A stretch of 18,436 bases of DNA from an uncultured Collinsella sp. (lineage in GTDB: Bacteria > Actinomycetota > Coriobacteriia > Coriobacteriales > Coriobacteriaceae): the NCBI GenBank assembly GCA_902470915.1, contig CABRIB010000034.1:1-18436 (forward strand). The letters run 5' to 3'. The notes under the pieces were generated by a model. The model saw only the letters and a program-made list of their open reading frames with translations. It was not told where the DNA came from and made no database searches. Made by a program: the position numbers and the translations under genes. Of this stretch, positions 1 to 6,515 are shown one piece after another; positions within the stretch are counted from its first letter, which is position 1, and every line of letters begins with the position of its first letter.

Positions 1-47
1 CTACACAAGGAGTATCGTCGGCAGCGTCAGATGTGTATAAGAGACAG
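1..47 (+). other. Illumina Nextera adapter (artefact)
   Basis: The first 47 bases are library-construction sequence, not genome. Bases 1-6 (CTACAC) match the end of the P5 oligo. Bases 7-14 (AAGGAGTA) sit in the i5 index position and match, from memory, the Nextera index 507. Bases 15-28 (TCGTCGGCAGCGTC) are the Read 1 adapter and 29-47 (AGATGTGTATAAGAGACAG) are the Tn5 mosaic end. Any protein translated through this region carries artefactual residues: the ABC-F reading frame gains an adapter-encoded tail containing SYTHLTLPT, and the opposite strand gives MCIRDS. Confidence 0.98.
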
Positions 48-423
48 TGCCCATCTCGGCCATGAGGGCGTCCATGTCGCAATCCGGGTCGCACATCTCC
101 TCGCCGATCTTGTTGAAGCGATCGATCTTGGCGATCATGTCGCCAAATGCCATGCGCACGTTCTCGATGACGGTCTTGTCGTCGTCGAGCGGCGGCTCCT
201 GCTGCAGGATACCCACGGTGTAGCCGGGGGTAAGTCTGGCATCGCCGTTGGACACCTCCTCGATACCGGCCATGATCTTGAGCAGGGTCGACTTGCCCAT
301 GCCGTTGGGGCCCACGACGCCGATCTTGGCACCGGGGTAGAAGCTCAGGGTCACGTCGTCAAGGATTACCTTGTCGCCATGGGCCTTGCGAGCCTGATAC
401 ATCTGGTAGATAAACTCCGCCAT
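48..423 (-). CDS. ettA: EttA-type ABC-F ATPase, N-terminal fragment
   Basis: This is the N-terminal 125 residues of an energy-dependent translational throttle protein of the ABC-F family, a soluble twin-ATPase that binds the ribosomal E site and gates entry into elongation according to the ATP/ADP ratio (family knowledge). The sequence begins MAEFIYQMYQ, has Walker A GPNGMGKST at residues 38-46 and a Q-loop region GILQQEPPLD at 71-80, followed by the acidic helical stretch that precedes the EttA arm. Full-length EttA is about 555 residues, so more than three quarters, including the signature motif, Walker B and the second ATPase domain, is missing because the contig ends. Residues after 125 are adapter-encoded. 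The ATG at 423 has an AAAGGA-type RBS about 11 bases upstream. The SdpI terminator lies between this gene and its upstream neighbour, so it probably has its own promoter within 424-513, although I could not place one confidently. Confidence 0.93.
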
Positions 424-513
424 TTGCCTGTTTTATCCTTTCTACCTGCTGTTTCCCTATTCTTGTTTCGCTTTAGTGGAAACGAAATGAGAAAACCAGC
501 TCTGAAACGTAAC

Positions 514-534
514 GAAAAAGGGGCATGGTTGCCC
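514..534 (-). terminator. Rho-independent terminator after the sdpI-like gene
   Basis: On the minus strand a GGGCA / TGCCC stem (530-534 with 521-525) closes a 4-base loop and is followed by CTTTTTC. It lies about 75 bases downstream of the SdpI-like stop codon and upstream of ettA, so it probably ends the ArsR-SdpI transcript. The stem is short, which limits confidence. Confidence 0.55.
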
Positions 535-607
535 ACACCCCCTAATACTACCTGGGAAAAGTCCCCCGGAACATACTATGAACTGCGTACGCTAGTTTTC
601 CGCAACC

Positions 608-1312
608 TTAACGAGCGGCTCGCTGCGATTTGCGCCACAACAGATACGAGTAGACGTAGACGGCTCCGACCGAACCAAACGCCAGAGCCGCAATCACCGC
701 GGCGACGACTTCACTCGAAAGCACGCTGCCTGCCACGCCCATCACAATCAGGCCAATACCCAGCACCATAAAGCAGGCGCCGCCAAAACGCTGCGTACGG
801 CGCCAGTTCTCGGGATCGGCAAGCGCCCAGGGTGTCTTGATACCGAGCGTATAGTTCTGCTTCACACGCGGCAAGTAGTTGCCTACGCCGATGAACAGCA
901 AACCGATAGCACCGGAAATCAGCACGTTGACCGAACCGACCGCCGGCACCACGCCCCAGACCGTAAGCTCTCCCAGCCAGCTTATGACGCACATGAACAA
1001 GGTGAAGGCGATTACGAAGCCCTGGTAGAATTTGCCCGAGGTTCGATATGCCTCACCTTTGGGGTCGATGCGCGGCACCACGCAGAACATTGCGAGAAGC
1101 ACCAGAGGCAGCACGCCGAGCGCGGAGGCCATCCAGCTAGGACCCCAACCGTCGACGGCGCCGTTCGCGCCCCAGTGCGTGGGAATCTGCGCAGGCAAGC
1201 TCGGCATCACCATGAGGTGCGCTACGACATTGGCGACGCAAAGAGCGACCAGCGCAATCCACACACGCCGCGATACCCCCGTGGCGTGAATGCCCTTGTT
1301 TTCGTTATTCAT
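608..1312 (-). CDS. SdpI-family membrane protein (DUF1648 + SdpI domain)
   Basis: A 234-residue integral membrane protein with about six predicted membrane segments (near residues 17-36, 63-80, 98-118, 127-145, 179-197 and 203-225). The N-terminal part has the DUF1648 signature LPAQIPTHWGANGAVDGWGP (39-58). The C-terminal part has the SdpI signature NYTLGIKTPWALADPENW (153-170). In Bacillus subtilis SdpI gives immunity to the SdpC toxin and sequesters the repressor SdpR; many homologues elsewhere have no known toxin partner. I chose the ATG at 1312 over the GTG at 1321 because GGAAGGTG stands about 6 bases upstream of the ATG but runs directly into the GTG. The start overlaps the end of the ArsR gene by 8 bases, implying translational coupling. 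No SdpC-like toxin gene is visible in the window. Confidence 0.88.
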   Translation of the reverse strand: MNNENKGIHATGVSRRVWIALVALCVANVVAHLMVMPSLPAQIPTHWGANGAVDGWGPSWMASALGVLPLVLLAMFCVVPRIDPKGEAYRTSGKFYQGFVIAFTLFMCVISWLGELTVWGVVPAVGSVNVLISGAIGLLFIGVGNYLPRVKQNYTLGIKTPWALADPENWRRTQRFGGACFMVLGIGLIVMGVAGSVLSSEVVAAVIAALAFGSVGAVYVYSYLLWRKSQRAAR

Positions 1313-1583
1313 CCTTATCACCTTCCGTGTTTGTAAAGCCCATAAACCAACCGATCAAGTCCTGCATGACGGTGGTGTTTAAGCTGTAAACGATGTTTTG
1401 GCCATGACGTTCGTCGGTCACCAACCCGGCGTTTTTGAGCGTCGCCAAGTGATGGCTCAATGACGGCTTGCTGATGTCAAAATGCTCGGCAAGCTCCCCG
1501 GCCGTACAATTGCCCTCGCGCAGCAGTTCCAAAATGCGCCGCCGCGTAGGATCGGCAAGCGCTTTAAAACCCTCTCCCGGCAT
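1305..1583 (-). CDS. ArsR-family repressor, SdpR-like
   Basis: A 92-residue winged-helix protein of the ArsR family. FKALADPTRRRILELL (6-21) opens the DNA-binding domain, TAGELAEHFDISKPSLSHHL (27-46) is the helix-turn-helix, and GQNIVYSLNTTVMQDLIGWF (61-80) is the wing and C-terminal helix typical of the SdpR/YczG group. It lacks the paired cysteines of metal-sensing ArsR proteins, so metal sensing is unlikely. The ATG at 1583 is preferred over the one at 1601 because AGGAGGT precedes it at 4 bases; the upstream ATG has no comparable site. The gene is the first of a two-gene operon with the SdpI-like protein, and the promoter upstream carries a palindrome over its -35 box, which suggests autorepression relieved by SdpI (by analogy with Bacillus). 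Confidence 0.9.
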   Translation of the reverse strand: MPGEGFKALADPTRRRILELLREGNCTAGELAEHFDISKPSLSHHLATLKNAGLVTDERHGQNIVYSLNTTVMQDLIGWFMGFTNTEGDKDE

Positions 1584-1617
1584 AGGACCTCCTCTCGCCA
1601 TCTCTCATGACGCGCAT

Positions 1618-1646
1618 ACTATACTCGATATTTAGATATTTGTCTA
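1618..1646 (-). promoter_or_regulatory. Promoter of the ArsR-SdpI operon
   Basis: Read on the minus strand: -35 TAGACA (1641-1646, five of six to consensus), a 17-base spacer and -10 TATAGT (1618-1623, five of six). The start site would fall near 1611, giving a leader of about 28 bases before the ArsR ATG at 1583. Confidence 0.75.
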
Positions 1647-1655
1647 ACTATCTAA
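1632..1655. promoter_or_regulatory. Candidate ArsR operator over the -35 box
   Basis: A perfect inverted repeat TTAGATA (1632-1638) - 10 bases - TATCTAA (1649-1655) contains a nested repeat TTAGA - 6 bases - TCTAA (1632-1647). It covers the -35 box of the ArsR promoter, the usual place for an autorepressor to act. Assignment to this ArsR protein is inference from position. Confidence 0.55.
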
Positions 1656-1692
1656 TACAGTAACATCTATAGAACATTTGTTCGTATTTAGC

Positions 1693-1698
1693 TACAAT
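1693..1698 (+). promoter_or_regulatory. Candidate -10 box of the small peptide gene
   Basis: TACAAT matches five of six consensus positions. The -35 region at 17 bases (TAGAAC, 1670-1675) is weak. A start near 1705 would place the 5' end of the RNA exactly on the left arm of the 12-base repeat at 1705-1716, which is the main reason to take this box seriously. Confidence 0.4.
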
Positions 1699-1704
1699 GG
1701 AAGT

Positions 1705-1928
1705 TGAAGCAGATGGGCCAGCTCCCTCTATCCGCGAAGGAGATGGACTATGAGTATTGACGATGTCCTGACGTTGTTGTTGCTTGTAATCGCGGCCGTG
1801 GAGCTCGGCATCCACATTGGAGGTCGAATGAAATAGCCGCCCCCGCGTAATGCGAAGACGGCCACTTCTCACGCTACAAACGTGTTTGGGAGTTGGCCAA
1901 CCCGCGGCAACGGGTGCCATCTGCTTCA
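1705..1928 (+). repeat. 12-bp long-range inverted repeat around the small peptide gene
   Basis: TGAAGCAGATGG (1705-1716) and its exact complement CCATCTGCTTCA (1917-1928) flank the 28-residue peptide gene at 1750-1836. In a transcript running from about 1705 to about 1930 the arms would pair the 5' end with the 3' end. A hairpin (TGGC plus ACCCG at 1894-1904 with CGGGT plus GCCA at 1911-1919) lies at the right arm and shares bases with it, so the two structures could compete. Confidence 0.8.
1750..1836 (+). CDS. 28-residue hydrophobic peptide, possible type I toxin
   Basis: A short open frame begins MSIDDVLTLLLL, continues as a hydrophobic helix (residues 6-20), and ends with a short basic tail (GGRMK) before TAG. 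AAGGAG at 1737-1742 lies 7 bases before the ATG, an ideal RBS. The layout of a polar N-terminus, one membrane helix and a basic end is that of small holin-like or Fst/TxpA-type toxins, although I cannot name a family. CTCC at 1722-1725 could pair with GGAG of the RBS, and the whole mRNA is bracketed by complementary 12-base arms. An imperfect hairpin follows the stop codon (CCGCCCCCGC with GCGAAGACGG, seven of ten pairs, 1837-1861). An antisense RNA promoter was looked for on the minus strand and not found convincingly. Alternatives are a small membrane regulator or a leader peptide. Confidence 0.55.
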   Translation: MSIDDVLTLLLLVIAAVELGIHIGGRMK

Positions 1929-2043
1929 TCTTATGCGAATCCCTGCCTCATTTCAACAAGCCCCTAGGGCTCAAATGGAATCGCGATAATACCTATAATG
2001 GCGATAGCTAAAACACGATTCGCTTCCCCATCGGAGGATGTCT
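1837..2043 (+). promoter_or_regulatory. Intergenic region and tcdA promoter
   Basis: A perfect -10 box TATAAT lies at 1994-1999, with no good -35 at 16-18 bases. It would start transcription near 2006 and give a leader of about 38 bases to tcdA. A small palindrome AGCCC-CTA-GGGCT sits just upstream at 1959-1971 and could be an operator or the foot of the preceding transcript. Nothing else is recognised here. Confidence 0.45.
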
Positions 2044-2841
2044 ATGACTGAAACCACAGCCGCAACTCCCAACGAGACACGCGACACCAAGCTCGAGATC
2101 ATCATGGGCCGCAAGGCACTCGATAAGCTCGCCGATGCCACGGTGCTGGTGCTCGGCTGCGGAGGCGTGGGCTCCAACTGCTGCGAGGCACTCGCCCGCG
2201 GCGGCATTGGTCATTTCGTCATTCTGGACAAGGACATCGTCGCGCCCAGCAATATCAATCGCCAGGCCATCGCCTTTCACAGCACCATCGGCAAGCGCAA
2301 GGTTGACGTGATGGAAGCCATGATCCACGATATCAATCCTGCCGCCACCGTCATCAAACGTACCGAATACCTGCTGAGCGACAACATCGATGATTTCTTC
2401 GCGAGCGTTTTGGAGCAGACGGACGGCAAGCTCGACTACGTCGTCGACGCCATCGACACCATCTCGGCCAAGCTCACCATTGCTAAGTACGCTCAGGACC
2501 ACGGCATTCGTTTGGTTAGTTCCATGGGCGGGGCCAACAAGCTCCATCCCGAGTGCCTCCGCTTTGCCGACATCTTCGATACGGTACGCGACCCCATGAG
2601 CCGCATTGTGCGCAAAGAATGTAAAAAGCGCGGAATCAAGAGCCTACATGTACTGTTTAGCTGCGAGGAATCGGTTAAGACCCAACCCCGCGACCCGTCC
2701 AACATCCACGAGCGTACCGAGTTGGGCACCGCCAGCTTTATGCCGCCCATCATGGGCCAGATGATCGCCGGCGAGGTTATCCGCCAGATCAGCGGCCGCG
2801 GCACCGAGCGCGTGCGCGCCGATGGCCAGCGCCTGGACTAG
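2044..2841 (+). CDS. tcdA: tRNA threonylcarbamoyladenosine dehydratase
   Basis: A 265-residue E1-like (ThiF/MoeB/HesA fold) enzyme matching TcdA/CsdL. It uses ATP to cyclise the t6A37 modification of ANN-decoding tRNAs to ct6A. The nucleotide-binding loop GCGGVGS is at 38-44, DKDIV at 62-66 and the NRQ motif at 72-74; DAIDTISAK (135-143) is the usual D-x-x-D segment. SSMGGANKLHPECLRFADI (159-177) is diagnostic for TcdA among ThiF relatives. The length equals the E. coli enzyme (about 268). No zinc-binding CxxC pairs are seen, as expected for this subfamily. The ATG at 2044 is chosen over that at 2038 because GGAGG at 2033-2037 abuts the earlier ATG but lies 6 bases from the later one. It heads an operon with the TatD-like gene 14 bases downstream. 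Confidence 0.93.
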   Translation: MTETTAATPNETRDTKLEIIMGRKALDKLADATVLVLGCGGVGSNCCEALARGGIGHFVILDKDIVAPSNINRQAIAFHSTIGKRKVDVMEAMIHDINPAATVIKRTEYLLSDNIDDFFASVLEQTDGKLDYVVDAIDTISAKLTIAKYAQDHGIRLVSSMGGANKLHPECLRFADIFDTVRDPMSRIVRKECKKRGIKSLHVLFSCEESVKTQPRDPSNIHERTELGTASFMPPIMGQMIAGEVIRQISGRGTERVRADGQRLD

Positions 2842-2855
2842 CAGGATGCCCTACG

Positions 2856-3638
2856 ATGGAACCGCGATTCTTTGACGCGCATTGTCACCTTGATTTGATG
2901 ACTTACCCGAATGCTGTTGCCGACGAAACTGCGGCTAAAGGGCTGGGGGTCTTTGATTGCGGAGTCGACCCACGCGACTTCACGGCAGCAAAAAAGCGTG
3001 CCAGCCGCTACCCAAACATTATCGCCGGCGTTGGGCTCCACCCCTGGTGGCTCGCCGACGGCCGCTGCGGTCCTGCCGAAGTCAGTCTGCTTTGCAAAGT
3101 TGCTGCCCAAGAGCACTACATCGGCGAGGTGGGACTCGACTTTTCCGCACGCTTTGCCGGAAGTGAGCCGCTACAAATACAGGCATTTGACCGGCTCTGC
3201 GATACACTCGTGCAGCATCCTCTTACCGGGCGCGTGATATCAATTCACGCCGTTCGTTCGGCAGGAGCCGTACTGGACGTCCTCGAATCGCATGGACTAC
3301 TCATCCCAAACCCCGACTCCCCCGCTATCATCTTCCACTGGTTTAGCGGCACTTCGGACGAACTCACCCGCGCGCGTAATGCGGGCTGCTATTTTTCCGT
3401 CAACGAACGCATGCTCGCGACCAAGCGCAGTCGCGAATACGCACGACAGATTCCACTCGACCGCCTACTGCTCGAGACCGATGCGCCGGCCGAGCCAAAC
3501 ACAGAAACAAGCGCACAGTCGCTCATCAGATCGCTCACAAGGACCTCGATGCGCATTGCCTCGCTCAAAAACTGCGATGCAAAGCGCATTGAGTCGGCAG
3601 TTTTAGCAAATGCGCGCTCTGTTTTTGCTCTTCGCTAA
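2856..3638 (+). CDS. TatD-family metal-dependent hydrolase
   Basis: A 260-residue TIM-barrel hydrolase of the TatD family (3'-5' DNase or RNase, or related phosphoesterase; the precise substrate is unknown). All expected metal ligands are present: DAHCH at 7-11 (His9, His11), Glu91 in IGEVGLDF, His131 in SIHAVRSAG, His161 in FHWFSG and Asp209 in LLLETDAP. The length is typical. It begins 14 bases after tcdA with a modest AGGA site, so it is probably translated from the same mRNA. The C-terminal third is somewhat divergent. It converges on the FGGY kinase gene across 79 bases, in which I see only an 11-base palindrome TGCGAATCGCA (3667-3677) and no clear terminator. Confidence 0.88.
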   Translation: MEPRFFDAHCHLDLMTYPNAVADETAAKGLGVFDCGVDPRDFTAAKKRASRYPNIIAGVGLHPWWLADGRCGPAEVSLLCKVAAQEHYIGEVGLDFSARFAGSEPLQIQAFDRLCDTLVQHPLTGRVISIHAVRSAGAVLDVLESHGLLIPNPDSPAIIFHWFSGTSDELTRARNAGCYFSVNERMLATKRSREYARQIPLDRLLLETDAPAEPNTETSAQSLIRSLTRTSMRIASLKNCDAKRIESAVLANARSVFALR

Positions 3639-3717
3639 GCTCGGTGTGCAAAAATGCCAAGGAACATGCGAATCGCACAACGCAGTCCCTATTGGAAGGC
3701 AGTACAGTTCGACAGCA

Positions 3718-5235
3718 TTACACCAATTCGTGCATGAGATCACGGTTACGTGCATACAATTCGTCAAAGATATGACGGCGCGACGCATATAACTCGTGGG
3801 CAGCCATATCGGGCACGATTGTTTGCGCAACGCCAAGGACTTGGGCGAGCTCATCCCATGATGCATAGGCGCCACCTGCGAGAGCCGCCATGATGGCATC
3901 ACCGAAGCATGCGCCCACCGTAACCTTGGCAACCGAGACCTCGCGCCCGCATACGTCGGCGATGGCCTGCATCCAAACTGGATTTTTGGTTCCACCTCCG
4001 ACAAGCATAATGCGCCCAATTGGCAGTCTATGCTCTCGCTCGATAATGTCGACATGGGATGCAACGGTATACGCGACGCCTTCCAAGGCGGCGCGAACCA
4101 TATGGGCTCGCGTATGCCTTCCGGTCAGGCCAAAGAAGACGCCGCGCGCCTCGGGATCGTTGAGCGGAGTACGCTCCCCCGCAAAGTACGGCAGGCACAG
4201 GAGCCCATCGGCACCCGGCGCCACACCGGCGGCATCATGCGCCATAACCGTATATGCATCGGGGCCACCGTGGCCCTCGGCCTCTACGGCGTCGCGATAC
4301 AGCTCTTGGCGCAGCCACGATGTGAGCGCACCCGCCGTATTGGTCCCCGCGCAGATCCCGTAAGTTCCGGGAATGATAAACGTCCCCGGCCACAGGCGGG
4401 CATCATCAATCATATGATCAGCTAGGTAGATGAAATACGCCGTGCTCCCCAACTGAACCATCATATCGCCGGGACGGAATACACCCGTCGAAATGGCCTC
4501 GGCACCAGAGTCGCCCGTTCCCACTAAGACAGGTGTCCCCGCCGCGAGCCCCGTCGCCTCAGCCGCACGCTGCGTAATCACCCCGGCAATATCAGTAGCC
4601 GACATTACCTCCGCCATCTGGTCAGGCCGGCAGAAACGAGCACATTCCCGAGCATCAACCTTCCAAGTAAAGCGGTCGTATAGGGGAAGAAAATCCTCCG
4701 CCAAATAACGGTCCACCGTAAAACGCCCCGTCAACTTTGCGCATAGAAACGACGACGCCGTCAGGAACTTCGCGGCACGTTCGTGCACCTCGGGCATATT
4801 CTCCTTAAACCACAAGATCTTAGGAGCAATATCTGACGAACAGGGATCGTGCCCGAAAAGCTCGCGTGCGCGATCTGACCCATATTCGGAAAGAAGCTCG
4901 TCAATCTGCGGCTTCGAACGCGCATCGACTCCATACAAAATCGCGGGCGCCAGCGCGTTGCACTCGGTATCGACCGGCACACAGTCACAACCCAATGCGG
5001 AAAGGCCCACGCATCCAATCTGTGCCGCGTTAACCCCCGATCGCGCCACCAGCTCGCGCGACAAGCGGCAAAAATCGCCCCACCAAACTGCCTCCGCATC
5101 ATGCTGGTACCATCCGTCACACGGATTGTCCGTCTCATGTCCACAAGAGGCTTGGCAAACGATGTTGCATCGATCATCGATTAAAACGCCTTTAGAGGCG
5201 CTTGTCCCAATATCAATACCCAGATAGAGCGCCAT
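3718..5235 (-). CDS. FGGY-family carbohydrate kinase
   Basis: A 505-residue sugar kinase of the xylulokinase branch of the FGGY family, which phosphorylates sugars or polyols with ATP. The N-terminal domain opens with GIDIGTSASK (6-15). GTGDSG (239-244) contains the expected catalytic Asp242. LPYFAGERTP (348-357) and LVGGGTKNPVWMQAIADV (411-428) are the C-terminal FGGY and adenosine-binding motifs. The substrate loop YGVDARS (101-107) replaces the WxDxR pattern of true xylulokinases, so D-xylulose should not be assumed. It is the last gene of the minus-strand island, 6 bases after the BtpA-like gene, with a GGGGAG site about 10 bases before the ATG. Context places it with a second PfkB kinase and TIM-barrel proteins; the substrate may be a product of that pathway. 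Confidence 0.88.
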   Translation of the reverse strand: MALYLGIDIGTSASKGVLIDDRCNIVCQASCGHETDNPCDGWYQHDAEAVWWGDFCRLSRELVARSGVNAAQIGCVGLSALGCDCVPVDTECNALAPAILYGVDARSKPQIDELLSEYGSDRARELFGHDPCSSDIAPKILWFKENMPEVHERAAKFLTASSFLCAKLTGRFTVDRYLAEDFLPLYDRFTWKVDARECARFCRPDQMAEVMSATDIAGVITQRAAEATGLAAGTPVLVGTGDSGAEAISTGVFRPGDMMVQLGSTAYFIYLADHMIDDARLWPGTFIIPGTYGICAGTNTAGALTSWLRQELYRDAVEAEGHGGPDAYTVMAHDAAGVAPGADGLLCLPYFAGERTPLNDPEARGVFFGLTGRHTRAHMVRAALEGVAYTVASHVDIIEREHRLPIGRIMLVGGGTKNPVWMQAIADVCGREVSVAKVTVGACFGDAIMAALAGGAYASWDELAQVLGVAQTIVPDMAAHELYASRRHIFDELYARNRDLMHELV

Positions 5236-5241
5236 AGGTGC

Positions 5242-6051
5242 CTACTCCCCTCGCGCCGTACGAGCGGCAGCCATAAAACGAGCCACCCGCTCAACATCGA
5301 CCGGGGCATCCAGCTTTCCGTCGCGCTTTAAGCACGTGCCGACAAACGCGCCATCGTAGTGAGCAAATACGTCAGCCACGGTATTTTCGCGACAACCGGT
5401 GCCACATACCACAGGTACTTGGCCAACGCGCTCGCGGACCTCATCGGCAAGTTCGCCCGAAGCGCCACGACCGGCAGCCGAACCGCCGATGACCATCGCA
5501 TCCGGCAGACAATTAAAGAGAAGTGAATCGGCAATGTCCGCAGTCGTGCGGTCGTTGAGATAAACCTCCCCCTCGCTCGTGATGAAGTGAAAAAGCTTGA
5601 GGTCGTCCAGGCGCAGCGCCACCTTGCGACGCATGGTGTGAGCGAAATCTCGGTTAATCAGCCCGAGATCACCGGCCCAGGCACCGCAAAAATTGCAGCG
5701 CGTGAACTGCGCGTCGACGGCAGCGCACAGCTCGATTGTGGCATCACCATCGTAAATAGCCTCAGCTCCCCAAGGAGTCGACAGATCATGGGACAGAGCC
5801 CCGATTACATAGCCCATCGATGCAAGGGTTGAGGGAGAAACGTGCTGCTCATAGGGCATCGAGAGCTCATTGGTAATCAAAATGCCATCGACACCGCCCC
5901 GCTGCAACGCCTCGAGATCGCGCTTGGCGGCTTCCACGACCTGCGACACGCTTCCGCCCGGGTAATACAGCGGATCGCCCGGCAGAGGACGCAGGTGCAG
6001 CATTCCGATAACCGGCTTTTCGGTCTTGAACATCGAAGTTAGAAACGACAT
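5242..6051 (-). CDS. BtpA/SgcQ-family TIM-barrel protein
   Basis: A 269-residue protein with the BtpA/SgcQ family signature VIGMLHLRPLPGDP (14-27), the glycine-rich phosphate-type segment MVIGGSAAGRGASG and the late-barrel segment PVVCGTGCRENTV. Family members occur in sugar catabolic operons (for example sgc in E. coli), but their reaction is not established; BtpA itself was named for a role in photosystem I biogenesis in cyanobacteria. I chose the ATG at 6051 because AAGGAG lies about 6 bases before it; the upstream in-frame ATG at 6066 overlaps that site and has no RBS. It is 33 bases after the YjbQ-like gene and 6 bases before the FGGY kinase. An aldolase or isomerase role in the lower module is only an inference from fold and neighbours. 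Confidence 0.86.
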   Translation of the reverse strand: MSFLTSMFKTEKPVIGMLHLRPLPGDPLYYPGGSVSQVVEAAKRDLEALQRGGVDGILITNELSMPYEQHVSPSTLASMGYVIGALSHDLSTPWGAEAIYDGDATIELCAAVDAQFTRCNFCGAWAGDLGLINRDFAHTMRRKVALRLDDLKLFHFITSEGEVYLNDRTTADIADSLLFNCLPDAMVIGGSAAGRGASGELADEVRERVGQVPVVCGTGCRENTVADVFAHYDGAFVGTCLKRDGKLDAPVDVERVARFMAAARTARGE

Positions 6052-6084
6052 AACGTGCTCCTTCATAGGGTTATTGCAGGGACG

Positions 6085-6513
6085 TTACTCCCCCAGCACC
6101 TCGACGTACACTTTTCGCTTCTGCGGACCGTCAAACTCCGCAAGATAGATGTTCTGGGCACTTCCGCACACGATGTGGCCATCTTGGACGGGAAAGAAGC
6201 AACTGTTTCCACAAATCATGCTCTTGATATGCCCACAGGAGTTGTTGCCGGTGGCTCCATAGCTCGGCAGGAAGTGTGCATGCGCATAGGGGGCATCGAG
6301 TGGGGCGATGCGATCAAGCGTCTCCATAAGATCCGTCTCCACGCAGGGCAGCCCCTCGTTTACCACGATTCCACAGGTCGTATGCGACAAAATAACCGCT
6401 GCCAAGCCATTGGTCACCGAGCTGCGTTCGATGGCAGCGTGCACGTCTTCGGTAATATCGATGAACTGGTCCGGAGCAGTCGATAGATAGCTCAATGTCT
6501 CGAGCGTCACCAT
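6085..6513 (-). CDS. YjbQ-family (UPF0047) protein
   Basis: A 142-residue member of the YjbQ/UPF0047 family, a small trimeric beta-rich fold. Some members show weak thiamine-phosphate-synthase activity but the physiological role is not settled. Conserved features include DQFIDITEDV (15-24), SHTTCGIVVNEG (43-54), GNNSCGHIKS (89-98), the aromatic NIYLAEFDGP (121-130) and KRKVYV (132-137). In most relatives the GN...H segment reads GNxDAHIK; here DA is replaced by CG, and the protein is rich in cysteine. The start is ATG 6513, with GGGGG about 9 bases upstream; a GTG at 6519 overlapping the previous stop by 4 bases is the alternative. Tight packing behind the amidohydrolase implies co-translation. 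Presence in a catabolic island suggests a real metabolic reaction. Confidence 0.87.
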   Translation of the reverse strand: MVTLETLSYLSTAPDQFIDITEDVHAAIERSSVTNGLAAVILSHTTCGIVVNEGLPCVETDLMETLDRIAPLDAPYAHAHFLPSYGATGNNSCGHIKSMICGNSCFFPVQDGHIVCGSAQNIYLAEFDGPQKRKVYVEVLGE

Positions 6514-6515
6514 GT

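Noticed and set aside
1740..1861. Antisense RNA promoter opposite the small peptide gene
   Set aside because: Only poor -10 candidates with no matching -35 were seen on the minus strand; an antitoxin RNA is therefore not annotated.
2044..3638. TatD-like gene as part of a Qat-type defence system
   Set aside because: QatD is a TatD relative, but no QatA, QatB or QatC genes are present and the neighbour is the housekeeping gene tcdA.
3718..5235. Naming the FGGY kinase xylulokinase
   Set aside because: The fold matches, but the substrate loop differs from the WxDxR pattern and no xylose genes are nearby.
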